Assembly (NCBI GenBank): GCA_002353485.1
Contig: DEJS01000018.1
Coordinates: forward strand, 54,575-118,574
Direction: 5' to 3'
Origin: Prevotella sp. UBA2742
Lineage (GTDB): Bacteria > Bacteroidota > Bacteroidia > Bacteroidales > Bacteroidaceae
DNA: 64,000 nucleotides
A program made the translations under genes and the position numbers. Below the pieces are notes generated by a model. The model saw nothing but the letters and a program-made list of their open reading frames with translations, searched no databases and had not been told where the DNA came from. Below are positions 43,878-51,911 of this stretch, in pieces (the first letter of the stretch is position 1; each line of letters opens with the position of its first letter).

Positions 43878-46800
43878 TTATTTGATGACAACCTTTTTAC
43901 CATTGTTGATATAGATGCCCTTGGTGCAGGGCTTGCTGCTGAGGCGGATGCCGTCCAGCGTGTACCATGCTTCGCTGTCGAAGGTCATTTCGCCCGTCTT
44001 GGTGTCGAGTGTGCCGATGGCGGTAGTCTCGCCGCTTGCCGAAATGAGTTTGACGGTGATGCTTTGTGGCAGTTCCTCTTCCGTAGCCGCTGCGCTACGG
44101 GTCAGGGCACGGGCATTGCTGGGCTCGCTGCCAGCCCACATCAGGTAGCACGATGTTGGGCGAATCTTCGCGCCGCTCTTCGCCCTCACGAAGTCGCCGG
44201 CCACGACGTGTTTTTCGTCCACATCCTTGGTCGCTCCTGCGAAGCCATACACCTTTCCGATTTCCTCAGGGTTCTCGCTGTCGCTCCAGTAGCGCGGCTG
44301 GTAGGTGCCAATGAAGTTCCATTTGTTCCAGGCAAAATCCGCAGTGCCGTCATACGGCTTTACCTTCTCGCCCCCTTCGTAGCCCTCGGTGAAGATGGGG
44401 ATACCGCCGTAATTCTCGATGTACCAATAGTCCGTGTTCTCGCCGGGAACGTAGAGGTACGGCGTGTTGGCCTTCATCGTGGTCACTTCGTTAGCATCGT
44501 CGCTGCCTACTTCCTTCATCACGGCCACCCATTTGTTCGACACATTCTCATCCAGACGGATGCCCTTGAACTCATAGAAATGACCAGTCAGACCGTCGCT
44601 GGAGCCACCCTTCTTGAAGGCGCTCTTCGTGAAGTTGAACGGCAGCATCACCGTCACGGGCTTTCCAACGGTGAATGTGCGTTTGTAGCGCAGTAAGGAC
44701 GTCGTCAGTTGCGACGTGATGTCGGGGATGCCGAGCGGCTTGTCGTCGTACTCAATGTTGTAACTCTTCACCCCGCTGTAATCGTATGTCTCCACCAAGT
44801 CACCGTATGTCGGCGTGTAGTACTTTTCGTTGAAGAGCATGAGGCGCCCGTAGGTCTTCATGAAGCAGTGGTCGGTCGGGGTGCCGAGGTGGGCGAAGTT
44901 AGTGGGGGCGGTAGCTGATTCTACGGCAGGTGCACCTTGCTTTCTGCCGTGTGTGTCAACGTAGTAGCAGTTGGTCAGCGTACCCTCGCCTTGGTTGTTG
45001 CTGCGGTGGAAGAACGTGCTGTTCTCTATATTGTAATCTCCCCATTTCAGTTCGTACTTGCCGTCGCTGTTATCGTACTGGCCGTGGATGAAGAGGCAGT
45101 CGGTGAGGTCAACATACGCATACTGCGACATGGCACCGACGAAACCGCCACAGCCGTAGGTCTGGCCTGCGCTGTTCGGGTTGTAGATGAGTCCGTCGAA
45201 CACGCAGCCCGTGATTTGGCATTTTTGACCGTAGGTCGTGTAGTGTATGTAGCCCACGATACCTCCGATTCCGGCATTGTCGCTGATGGTGCTGCTGATT
45301 TGGGTACTTACACGGCAGTCGCGGATGGTGAGGTTGCCCTCGGCACTGCCCACCAGACCGCCGCAGTACTTATTGTTGCCAGCCTGAATCAAGCCCGCCA
45401 CGTGGAGGTTCTTGATGGTGGCGCCATTGGTGTTTTGGAATGGGGCGGTATATACAGCATCAGCGGTGTGGTTGAAGTTCAGCGTCTTGCCCTTGCCGTC
45501 GAAGGTTCCCTTAAACGGATGCACCATGCCCGCCATTGTCGTCACGCTGATGTTGTCGGCAAGTTCTACGGTTTTGCCGCTGAAGCCGTCCAGATTGGCA
45601 TCATACTGCATGCGCTGACAGAAGTAGTTCCAGCCGTCAGCGTTCTTGATGGTATAGGTGTCGCCGTCCTGAGCAAAGTTATTTTCATCCATCGGGAATG
45701 TGAACGTTGCGCCGAGGGTAACTTCCTCAGCGGGCATGATAAACATATAGGTGCCAACGCCGTTATCGATGATGCCGTTGCCAATGCTTAGGTCTGTATT
45801 GTCGCCCTTGACGGTCAGCGTCGCCACGCTCTCACCCATCTGCGGCGTGAAGGTGACAGTAATATCTTTACCCTCCACACCTGTTGCAGGGCTGACACTT
45901 AACTGCGGCTTGGCGTTGTTGGTAATCGTGTATCCGACCACTACGCTAAAGTTCGTGGTCAGCACATAGTCCGTACTGTTGATTCTGACGGTAGCGCGGG
46001 CAGTGTAGTCGCCTACGGTATTGGGAGCTGATGATGTCCAATTGTTGGAGCCTTGTTGCTTATATTCAATATTGCTTGTGGCTCCGAGCTGCGTCTTGCT
46101 GTTGAAGTAGCCGATAGATGGGCTGAATGATGCGATGACGGGGTGAATTATATCGGCCACGTCATCCTTGGCGACGAGCGTCAGTGTGTACTGGTGGTTG
46201 GCACCGTTGTACATGGCATTGTGTTCATCATCGTTGCTGGTGCAGGTGGCTGTCAGCGTGTTGCCGCTGGCAGTGATGCTTGTGAAGTTGTGGCCCAAGT
46301 CGGTCGTCTTCGCGGGGATGTAGGTCACCTTGATGTAACCGCCATCCCAAAAACCGAATCCCCTGGTATATTGTGGAGCAGTCTCGTTTACGCTGAATGT
46401 GAATTGTAACGGATGATCCGTATCCACATCGACGCTACCTTCAAAAGTAATGTTCCGGAATTCTCCAGAACCATTTACTGAAGTACAGTATTCACTATTC
46501 CCGTTCATCAGATTCTGCGAACCGTTGCCTATGGAAAATTTCATGCCAGCATCGAAGAAATCCAATTTGTACAATTCGACTTTGGTCACAGTACCTTTGA
46601 GGTAAGGGAATGTCACGGAGAGATTATTATTGAGGACATCCCAGAAAAAAGTCTGATTACCTTTTTGCCCATAATAAAACATGGCGTCGGAATTTGGATT
46701 TTCCCATGTGTAGCGCATCGTTTCGTTCTTGCTGCCGTTAGTAAATTCAGCAGAGTTGTCGGTTTGCGAGGTGAGGTTCGTACCTTCCCCCTGATTCATC

Positions 46801-47375
46801 CACCACGTCGCAGTTGTCTTCTCCGTTGACTCCATGAACTGTAATTCCCCAAGCTGGAATGTACCGTTGTATCGTCTTGTTGCCTCGAAGCGGAAATACT
46901 TGTAGGCTTTCGTGTTGCTTTCGATGCTGAATTCCTTCGAGACATGGTCTTTCTCTGGCAGTTGGTCACCGTTGCTGTTGTCAACGGTTGCAAGAGTTGT
47001 CCACTCGTCGGTCTTGTTTCGTTTCGCCTTGATAGTCCACGTTGCTGGATTGTAAGCGAATGAGTAAATATCACCCGTCCAGAGGATATACTTCTTGGGG
47101 ACGAAGGCACGTGTGTAATGGAACTCCACCCAGGGATTGGCATTGCTGATGCCGTAAACCGTGTAAGTGTCGCCGTCAACCAAACTGTAATAGTTATAGT
47201 TTGAGCCCCAGTTCGTCGACTGCCCGCCATCAACGTCAGGAACCTCAGTGACGAGGTCATAAACCGGAGCCTCGTCGTCTGCCCACGTCGTCTGCGCGGT
47301 CATGGTGAGCAGCAGCGTGGCGAGCAGCATCCTGGTTGCTGCCAGCGGAATGGTTAAGAGTTTACTTCGTTTCAT
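43878..47375 (-). CDS. Large secreted modular protein with discoidin-like, GLUG-like and C-terminal sorting-type domains
   Basis: An 1165-residue protein with a signal peptide ending TTWAD. Residues about 40-190 resemble an F5/8 type C carbohydrate-binding domain (PWVEFHYTRAF, YKYFRFEATRRYNGTFQLGELQFME). The centre contains beta-sandwich repeats. Around 630-770 GLUG-type repeats appear (GGLVGSAEGNLTIRDCRVS, GGIVGYIHYT, GGFVGAMSQYAYVDLTDCLF). The last 40 residues (WYTLDGIRLSSKPCTKGIYINNGKKVVIK-type) are the typical end of secreted Prevotella proteins and resemble a type IX secretion sorting signal. It is probably an exported adhesin or glycan-binding protein. A 44-residue peptide gene follows it. 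Confidence 0.75.
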   Translation of the reverse strand: MKRSKLLTIPLAATRMLLATLLLTMTAQTTWADDEAPVYDLVTEVPDVDGGQSTNWGSNYNYYSLVDGDTYTVYGISNANPWVEFHYTRAFVPKKYILWTGDIYSFAYNPATWTIKAKRNKTDEWTTLATVDNSNGDQLPEKDHVSKEFSIESNTKAYKYFRFEATRRYNGTFQLGELQFMESTEKTTATWWMNQGEGTNLTSQTDNSAEFTNGSKNETMRYTWENPNSDAMFYYGQKGNQTFFWDVLNNNLSVTFPYLKGTVTKVELYKLDFFDAGMKFSIGNGSQNLMNGNSEYCTSVNGSGEFRNITFEGSVDVDTDHPLQFTFSVNETAPQYTRGFGFWDGGYIKVTYIPAKTTDLGHNFTSITASGNTLTATCTSNDDEHNAMYNGANHQYTLTLVAKDDVADIIHPVIASFSPSIGYFNSKTQLGATSNIEYKQQGSNNWTSSAPNTVGDYTARATVRINSTDYVLTTNFSVVVGYTITNNAKPQLSVSPATGVEGKDITVTFTPQMGESVATLTVKGDNTDLSIGNGIIDNGVGTYMFIMPAEEVTLGATFTFPMDENNFAQDGDTYTIKNADGWNYFCQRMQYDANLDGFSGKTVELADNISVTTMAGMVHPFKGTFDGKGKTLNFNHTADAVYTAPFQNTNGATIKNLHVAGLIQAGNNKYCGGLVGSAEGNLTIRDCRVSTQISSTISDNAGIGGIVGYIHYTTYGQKCQITGCVFDGLIYNPNSAGQTYGCGGFVGAMSQYAYVDLTDCLFIHGQYDNSDGKYELKWGDYNIENSTFFHRSNNQGEGTLTNCYYVDTHGRKQGAPAVESATAPTNFAHLGTPTDHCFMKTYGRLMLFNEKYYTPTYGDLVETYDYSGVKSYNIEYDDKPLGIPDITSQLTTSLLRYKRTFTVGKPVTVMLPFNFTKSAFKKGGSSDGLTGHFYEFKGIRLDENVSNKWVAVMKEVGSDDANEVTTMKANTPYLYVPGENTDYWYIENYGGIPIFTEGYEGGEKVKPYDGTADFAWNKWNFIGTYQPRYWSDSENPEEIGKVYGFAGATKDVDEKHVVAGDFVRAKSGAKIRPTSCYLMWAGSEPSNARALTRSAAATEEELPQSITVKLISASGETTAIGTLDTKTGEMTFDSEAWYTLDGIRLSSKPCTKGIYINNGKKVVIK

Positions 47376-47404
47376 AAGCGTCTAATGTTTTTATTTAATA
47401 AAAT

Positions 47405-47435
47405 ATTGTTTATTCGAATTAATTGTTTATCTTTG
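47405..47435 (+). promoter_or_regulatory. Promoter of the MazEF-type pair
   Basis: TTG at 47405, 20-bp spacer, and perfect TATCTTTG at 47428-47435. It is 27 bp before the antitoxin start and divergent from the large secreted protein gene. Confidence 0.65.
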
Positions 47436-47462
47436 CACCCAAGAATCAAACCTGTTAGGATT

Positions 47463-47708
47463 ATGACTGCAATACAACTGCGTGCGGAACTGTTCCGCGA
47501 GATGAGTCCACTGCTCGACAGCGAGGCAGCGATGGAGAAGGTAATAGCCTTTGTTAAAGGTTTAGTTATCGCCCAGAAAAAAGAGGCGGGTCTTGCTCCC
47601 CGTGACGGATGGGCAACTGCTGCCATGCAGGCCCACGCTGATGGTGAGGACACACTGATGGCTGCCGATGTGTTTGAAGACGAAAAGATGGAGGACTGGA
47701 AATGGTAA
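47463..47708 (+). CDS. Antitoxin-like small acidic protein paired with MazF
   Basis: From the ATG at 47463 (after the promoter) the protein has 81 residues. Residues 1-45 are helical (MTAIQLRAELFREMSPLLD, MEKVIAFVKGL). The rest is acidic, with a disordered-looking tail (FEDEKMEDWKW) as expected for a toxin-neutralising segment. No AbrB or ribbon-helix-helix motif is clear, so DNA binding is uncertain. It overlaps the MazF-type toxin start by 7 bp, the usual translational coupling of toxin-antitoxin pairs. Antitoxin assignment rests on position, size and tail. Confidence 0.75.
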   Translation: MTAIQLRAELFREMSPLLDSEAAMEKVIAFVKGLVIAQKKEAGLAPRDGWATAAMQAHADGEDTLMAADVFEDEKMEDWKW

Positions 47709-48022
47709 ACCAGTTCGATGTCTATTGGGTTGACCTTAACCCCACCGTCGGCGCAGAGATGCAGAAGATTCGGCCGTGCGTCATCGTCAGTCCCAAGGAA
47801 CTGAACGCTCATCTCGACACGGTGATTATCGTTCCCGTCACGTCGGCCATTCATGGCTATCCCTACCGCGTGCGTTGTCATATCATGGGTCGCGACGGCG
47901 AGATGGCCACCGACCAGATACGCACCATCGACAAACGGCGTCTGAAGAACCGAATCGCGACGCTTACTGCCGATGAGACTGAATCGCTGCAAGACGTGCT
48001 CCTGCAGATGTTTTGTGAGTAG
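47702..48022 (+). CDS. mazF: MazF/PemK-family endoribonuclease toxin
   Basis: A 106-residue protein with the PemK/MazF fold: FDVYWVDLNPTVGAEMQKIRPCVIVSP at 5-32 (including the conserved Arg-Pro), VIIVPVTS near 41, a GEMATDQIRTIDKRRL segment near 65-80, and a C-terminal helix. MazF toxins cut mRNA at short sequences when the antitoxin is degraded. The full-length domain and the conserved Thr/Arg positions suggest an active toxin. It is the second gene of the pair. Confidence 0.94.
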   Translation: MVNQFDVYWVDLNPTVGAEMQKIRPCVIVSPKELNAHLDTVIIVPVTSAIHGYPYRVRCHIMGRDGEMATDQIRTIDKRRLKNRIATLTADETESLQDVLLQMFCE

Positions 48023-48220
48023 CCCGCCCTGACAGTTTGTCATCGGGCAGGTGTGGAACCACCTGACTGCGGCAAACGTCCAGCAGGTGGTCAGCAGCAT
48101 CACAGCCGCCATTCCGTAGTAAAAGTGTTCGTTCATGTGTTGACTCTTTATTGCTTTTACTCTCATCAGCGGGGATGCACTGTCAGTATGGGCATAAAGA
48201 AAGCGCAGGCCCCGTCCATA

Positions 48221-48344
48221 TATCCACTCGGGCCTGGTACTGCCCCTATACATCTATGGTTGGAGGCTGCGCTATGGCGCGCAGCTCCAATGATGTATAG
48301 GTTTGCTCCAATAATCTCCTGCGAGGTACCAGTTCGAGTGGATA
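48221..48344 (-). ncRNA. Nested-hairpin structured element, candidate non-coding RNA or structured leader
   Basis: Four complementary blocks nest around one loop: TATCCACTCG (48221) with CGAGTGGATA (48335); CTGGTAC (48234) with GTACCAG (48326); CCTATACATC (48245) with GATGTATAGG (48292); TTGGAG (48260) with CTCCAA (48285) and CTGCGC with GCGCAG closing a 6-nt loop. Together about 39 base pairs form, with a large asymmetric internal loop at 48302-48325. A minus-strand promoter at 48384-48391 points into it. No protein is supported in the 520-bp gap between mazF and GH78. It could also be a miniature mobile element. Confidence 0.55.
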
Positions 48345-48383
48345 ATTGAGCAATAAAAAGATTCGTGTTCAGAGAACACGGTG

Positions 48384-48391
48384 CAAAGATA
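48384..48391 (-). promoter_or_regulatory. Minus-strand promoter facing the structured element
   Basis: TATCTTTG on the minus strand. The expected start of transcription falls on the palindrome CGTGTTC-AGA-GAACACG (48364-48380), an operator-like site. Transcription would read directly through the nested hairpin. Confidence 0.5.
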
Positions 48392-48542
48392 CAACTTTTC
48401 TTTGGATTAGAATACGAAAATCAAGTTTTTCTGCATAAAAGTTGGAAGTTTGGAATAAAAGCACTATCATTATCATGGAGGTGGCATTTTTGTAGGTCGT
48501 CTCTTGATGACAAGACAGATGGGGTGTGCGTCTTTATATAAG

Positions 48543-50960
48543 ATGAGACAGGTATTTATCACATTCTTGATAGGACTGGTGCTGCCAATAGTGGCACAGG
48601 AGGGGTGGAAAGAGATGGCGCATGCCGACGTGAGGGCAGCGACACAGAAAGCTGCCTTTGGGCATGCACAGTGGATAGGGGCTCTTACTAAGCAACAAGC
48701 GTGTCTGCCTGAGGGCAGAAACTATACCGGTGCGAAGCTGAAAGAGCCTGCCGTGAAGACGGCATGGGCGAATATTCACCCGCTGGCTGATCGAAGCATC
48801 TACGTCCGTAAGGATATTACATTGAGGGGCAAGATTCTCAAGGCTGATGTCTTCATCTGTGGCTTGGGATTCTACGAACTCACTGTCAACGGGAAGAAGA
48901 TAGGAGACAGCGAGTTCGCACCCCTTTGGAGCGACTACGACAAGAGTGTTTTCTATAATGTCTACGATGTCACCTCTCACCTCTCACCTGTCACCTCTCA
49001 CCTCTCCCCTCTACAGGAGGGGCCGGGGGAGGCTTCCTGTAGAGGGGAGAGCGGGGAGGCTTCCATCCAGGTGCTGCTGGGCAACGGCTTTTACTGCGAG
49101 CCCGGCCGTCGATATGCAAAGATGAAGATAGCCTTCGGTCCGCCCACACTGTTGTTTCGTATGCACATTGAGTATGCTGATGGCACACAGGAGGATGTGG
49201 TGAGTGATGCATCATGGCAATGGACGGAGAGCCCCGTCGTCTTCAACAGCATCTATGGCGGAGAAGATTATGATGCGCGACTCTCCCCTCTACAGGAGGG
49301 GCCGGGGGAGGCTTTCCCCGCTCTCCCCTCTACAGGAGGGGCCGGGGGAGGCCCTGTGGTGATTCAGGAGCCTCCACGGGGCGTGCTGCGCAGGCAAATA
49401 GCAGAACCAGTTAAAATCATGGAGCGCATTGGTGTAAGAGATACTGTGCGCAAAGACTCTGTTTTGGTGCTTGACATGGGGCAGAACCTCAGCGGATTTC
49501 CGGAGATTACCGTGCAAGGCAAATCAGGCCAGTGGCTGAGACTTACGCCCGGTGAAACACTGACCAAGGAAGGGCTGGTGAACCAACGCCAGACGGGTCG
49601 TCCTCATTATTACACCTATACTATGAGAGGTAATCACCAGGAAGTATGGCATCCAAGGTTTTCCTATTATGGTTACCGCTATCTGCAGGTGGAGGGTGAT
49701 ATAGAAACTCTGAAAAAGGTGGAGTCGTGCTTTGTGTATAATGCAGCACAGAAGACGGGCAGCTTCGAGTGCTCTAACCAGCTTTTTAACGATGCCTACC
49801 GGCTGATAGACCGGGCTATACGCAGCAACTGGCACAGCGTGTGGACAGACTGTCCGCACCGCGAGAAGCTTGGGTGGCTGGAACAGGACTGGCTGAATGG
49901 CGAGGGGCTGGTGGCCAACTACGACTGCCGTAGCTTTATTGAGCAGACGCTGCAGAATATCAGCGACGCGCAGTTTGACAATGGGGCCGTGCCCGAGATT
50001 GCTCCCAACCTATGCGTCTTTGAGGGGTCGTGGGCACCGCCATTCTTAGAGTCGCCCGAATGGGGCGGAGCACTGGTGGCATTACCTTATTTATATAAAG
50101 CGTATTATGGCGACGATGGCATGATCAGCCGCTATCGTCATCAGATGCAGCGCTATGCAGACTATCTGCATACGCAGGACTCGTGTTATATCCTTCGGCA
50201 GGGTCTTGGCGACTGGTACGACTATGGCCCCGGCAGGGCTGGCTTTGCACAAAACACGCCCATGCCACTTGTGGCCACTGCCCACTATTATTGGTGGAAC
50301 CACTTGCTGGGTAGTCCGCGAGCCGACAGTATCAAGGCGGCTTTTATCCGCGAGTTCTACCATCCTGAGCGTTATACGTTTGCTACAGGTTCACAGTGTG
50401 CGCAGGCTATTGCCTTGGAGATGGACCTCATCCCAAAAGGACATCGAGAAGGTGTGTTACAGCGCTTAATAGATGACATCCACCAGCATGGCGACCGGTT
50501 GACCACGGGTGACGTAGGCAACCGCTATCTGTTTAACGCCCTCGTCCACAATGGGCAGCAGGAATTGCTGTATAAGATGCTGAACCACTATGAGGTGCCA
50601 GGCTATGGCTATCAGATTAAGCTTGGACATACCACACTGACTGAGCAGTGGAACCCGGAACACGGGGCCTCGATGAACCACTTCATGATGGGGCATCTGA
50701 ACAACCTGTTGGTACCCTACATTCTTGGCATCTGGCGCGAGGAAGGCAAGGCCGTCATTGCGCCACACCCCATGGGCGACCTTTCATGGTGTCGTGGCAC
50801 ATCGAACGGCATCAAAGTCTCATGGCGAATTGAAAATCAGACTTTTGTGCTCGATGTGGACATCCCTGAGGGCGAGGTGGCTCGTATCCGTATGCCATAT
50901 AATGGAAAGGAACAAACGTTGAGTGCAGGTCAATATACAATCAAAGAAACAATCAAATAA
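48543..50960 (+). CDS. GH78 alpha-L-rhamnosidase with in-frame repeat insertions
   Basis: The ATG at 48543 begins a signal peptide (MRQVFITFLIGLVLPIVAQ) and an 805-residue protein. The N-terminal beta domains cover about 30-330 and the (alpha/alpha)6 catalytic barrel about 350-700. Active-site motifs are WTDCPHREKLGWLEQD near 433-448 and TTLTEQWNPE near 700. It removes L-rhamnose. Two places in the beta domains are replaced by low-complexity peptide (LSPLQEGPGEA and similar, about residues 143-175 and 247-270) encoded by a repeated 32-bp DNA element, without breaking the frame. It is 6 bp upstream of a DapA-family lyase, which suggests a Rha-Kdo type substrate. The inserts could impair folding. 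Confidence 0.92.
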   Translation: MRQVFITFLIGLVLPIVAQEGWKEMAHADVRAATQKAAFGHAQWIGALTKQQACLPEGRNYTGAKLKEPAVKTAWANIHPLADRSIYVRKDITLRGKILKADVFICGLGFYELTVNGKKIGDSEFAPLWSDYDKSVFYNVYDVTSHLSPVTSHLSPLQEGPGEASCRGESGEASIQVLLGNGFYCEPGRRYAKMKIAFGPPTLLFRMHIEYADGTQEDVVSDASWQWTESPVVFNSIYGGEDYDARLSPLQEGPGEAFPALPSTGGAGGGPVVIQEPPRGVLRRQIAEPVKIMERIGVRDTVRKDSVLVLDMGQNLSGFPEITVQGKSGQWLRLTPGETLTKEGLVNQRQTGRPHYYTYTMRGNHQEVWHPRFSYYGYRYLQVEGDIETLKKVESCFVYNAAQKTGSFECSNQLFNDAYRLIDRAIRSNWHSVWTDCPHREKLGWLEQDWLNGEGLVANYDCRSFIEQTLQNISDAQFDNGAVPEIAPNLCVFEGSWAPPFLESPEWGGALVALPYLYKAYYGDDGMISRYRHQMQRYADYLHTQDSCYILRQGLGDWYDYGPGRAGFAQNTPMPLVATAHYYWWNHLLGSPRADSIKAAFIREFYHPERYTFATGSQCAQAIALEMDLIPKGHREGVLQRLIDDIHQHGDRLTTGDVGNRYLFNALVHNGQQELLYKMLNHYEVPGYGYQIKLGHTTLTEQWNPEHGASMNHFMMGHLNNLLVPYILGIWREEGKAVIAPHPMGDLSWCRGTSNGIKVSWRIENQTFVLDVDIPEGEVARIRMPYNGKEQTLSAGQYTIKETIK
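48970..49051. repeat. Heptamer array plus GC-rich inverted repeat element inside GH78 gene (first insertion)
   Basis: Five TCACCTC-type heptamers (48970-49004) run into a 32-bp element beginning CTCTCCCCTCTACAGG at 49002. Its first 17 bases (49002-49018) are the exact reverse complement of 49035-49051, a perfect inverted repeat. All lies within coding sequence and stays in frame. Confidence 0.93.
49281..49352. repeat. Two exact 32-bp copies of the same element inside GH78 gene (second insertion)
   Basis: The 32-bp unit found at 49002-49033 recurs exactly at 49281-49312 and 49321-49352, with an 8-nt spacer. The 40-bp offset means the two copies are translated in different frames, as LSPLQEGPGEA and LPSTGGAGGG, and both are open. 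Confidence 0.95.
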
Positions 50961-50966
50961 AAACGA

Positions 50967-51911
50967 ATGAATATGGAAACGAATTTCAAGAAACCCCTGA
51001 GTGGCATCATTCCCCCACTCGTAACCCCTTTAGTGAATAACGAGACACTGGACGTAGAGAGTCTGGAGCGCCTGATAGAGCACCTGATAGCCGGTGGTGT
51101 GCACGGTCTGTTCGTCTTAGGTACCACTGGCGAGGAGCAGAGCCTTTCGTACGATGTACGCAAGCAGATGATTAAGGAGTCGTGCCGTATCAACCGTGGC
51201 CGTCTGCCCCTGCTGGCGTGCATCACCGACACCTCGATAGTGGAGAGTATCAAGCTGGCCCGCGTGGCTGCCGACTGTGGTGCCGACGGGGTGGTGTCGG
51301 CTCCACCCTACTATTTTGCCACAGGGCAGCCCGAGCTGGCTCAGTTCTATGAGGAGCTGGTGCCCCAGTTGCCCTTGCCGGTCTTCCTCTATAATATGCC
51401 GAGCCATGTCAAGGTAAGCTTTGCCCCCGACACCGTGCGTCGCATTGCCGAGCTGGAACAGGTGGTAGGTTTCAAGGACTCTTCGGCCAATGCCGTCTAC
51501 TTCCAGTCGGTGATGTACAAGATGCAGCATCGTCCCGACTTTGCCATGCTTGTCGGACCTGAGGAGATTACGGGCGAGTGTGTGCTGTTAGGTGGCGATG
51601 GCGGCATCAATGGCGGTGCCAATATGTTCCCCGAACTCTATGTGGGCATGTATAACGCTGCAAAAAACCGCGACATAGAGACCGTGCTGCGACTGCAACA
51701 ACTCATCATGCAGATATCCACGAGCATCTATACCGTGGGACGTCATGGCTCGAGCTATCTGAAGGGACTGAAATGTGCCCTCTCGCTCCTTGGCATCATC
51801 AACGACGACTTCGTGGCTTCGCCATTCTATAAGTTTGAGGCTCCAGAACGCCAGAAAATACAGCAAGCTCTGGATGCATTACCGATAAAAGACGGCAAAC
51901 TATGCATTTAG
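50967..51911 (+). CDS. DapA/NanA superfamily lyase (pyruvate aldolase), copy 2
   Basis: A 314-residue TIM-barrel Schiff-base aldolase: GIIPPLVTPL at the N-terminus, VLGTTGEEQSLSY near 52, the catalytic Tyr in VFLYNMPSH near 142 and the Schiff-base Lys in VVGFKDSS near 172. It differs clearly from the copy at 17854-18741 (GTTGEE against GTTGEG) and is not a recent duplicate. It starts 6 bp after GH78 and overlaps the downstream symporter by 10 bp, forming one operon. In this company, cleavage of a keto-deoxy sugar acid such as Kdo, or of a rhamnose-derived acid, is likelier than lysine synthesis. Confidence 0.87.
   Translation: MNMETNFKKPLSGIIPPLVTPLVNNETLDVESLERLIEHLIAGGVHGLFVLGTTGEEQSLSYDVRKQMIKESCRINRGRLPLLACITDTSIVESIKLARVAADCGADGVVSAPPYYFATGQPELAQFYEELVPQLPLPVFLYNMPSHVKVSFAPDTVRRIAELEQVVGFKDSSANAVYFQSVMYKMQHRPDFAMLVGPEEITGECVLLGGDGGINGGANMFPELYVGMYNAAKNRDIETVLRLQQLIMQISTSIYTVGRHGSSYLKGLKCALSLLGIINDDFVASPFYKFEAPERQKIQQALDALPIKDGKLCI

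Noticed and set aside
47372..48253. 293-residue minus-strand frame covering the MazEF-type genes
   Set aside because: Most of it is antisense to a conserved MazF toxin with its own promoter; only the first part may be a remnant and is listed as a finding.
48321..48344. T-arm of a tRNA (GTTCGAG) near 48.33 kb
   Set aside because: No acceptor, D or anticodon arm fits; the bases pair instead with 48221-48240.
48970..49352. GH78 as a pseudogene
   Set aside because: Despite three repeat insertions the frame stays open through both active-site motifs to a normal C-terminus, and downstream genes are translationally coupled.
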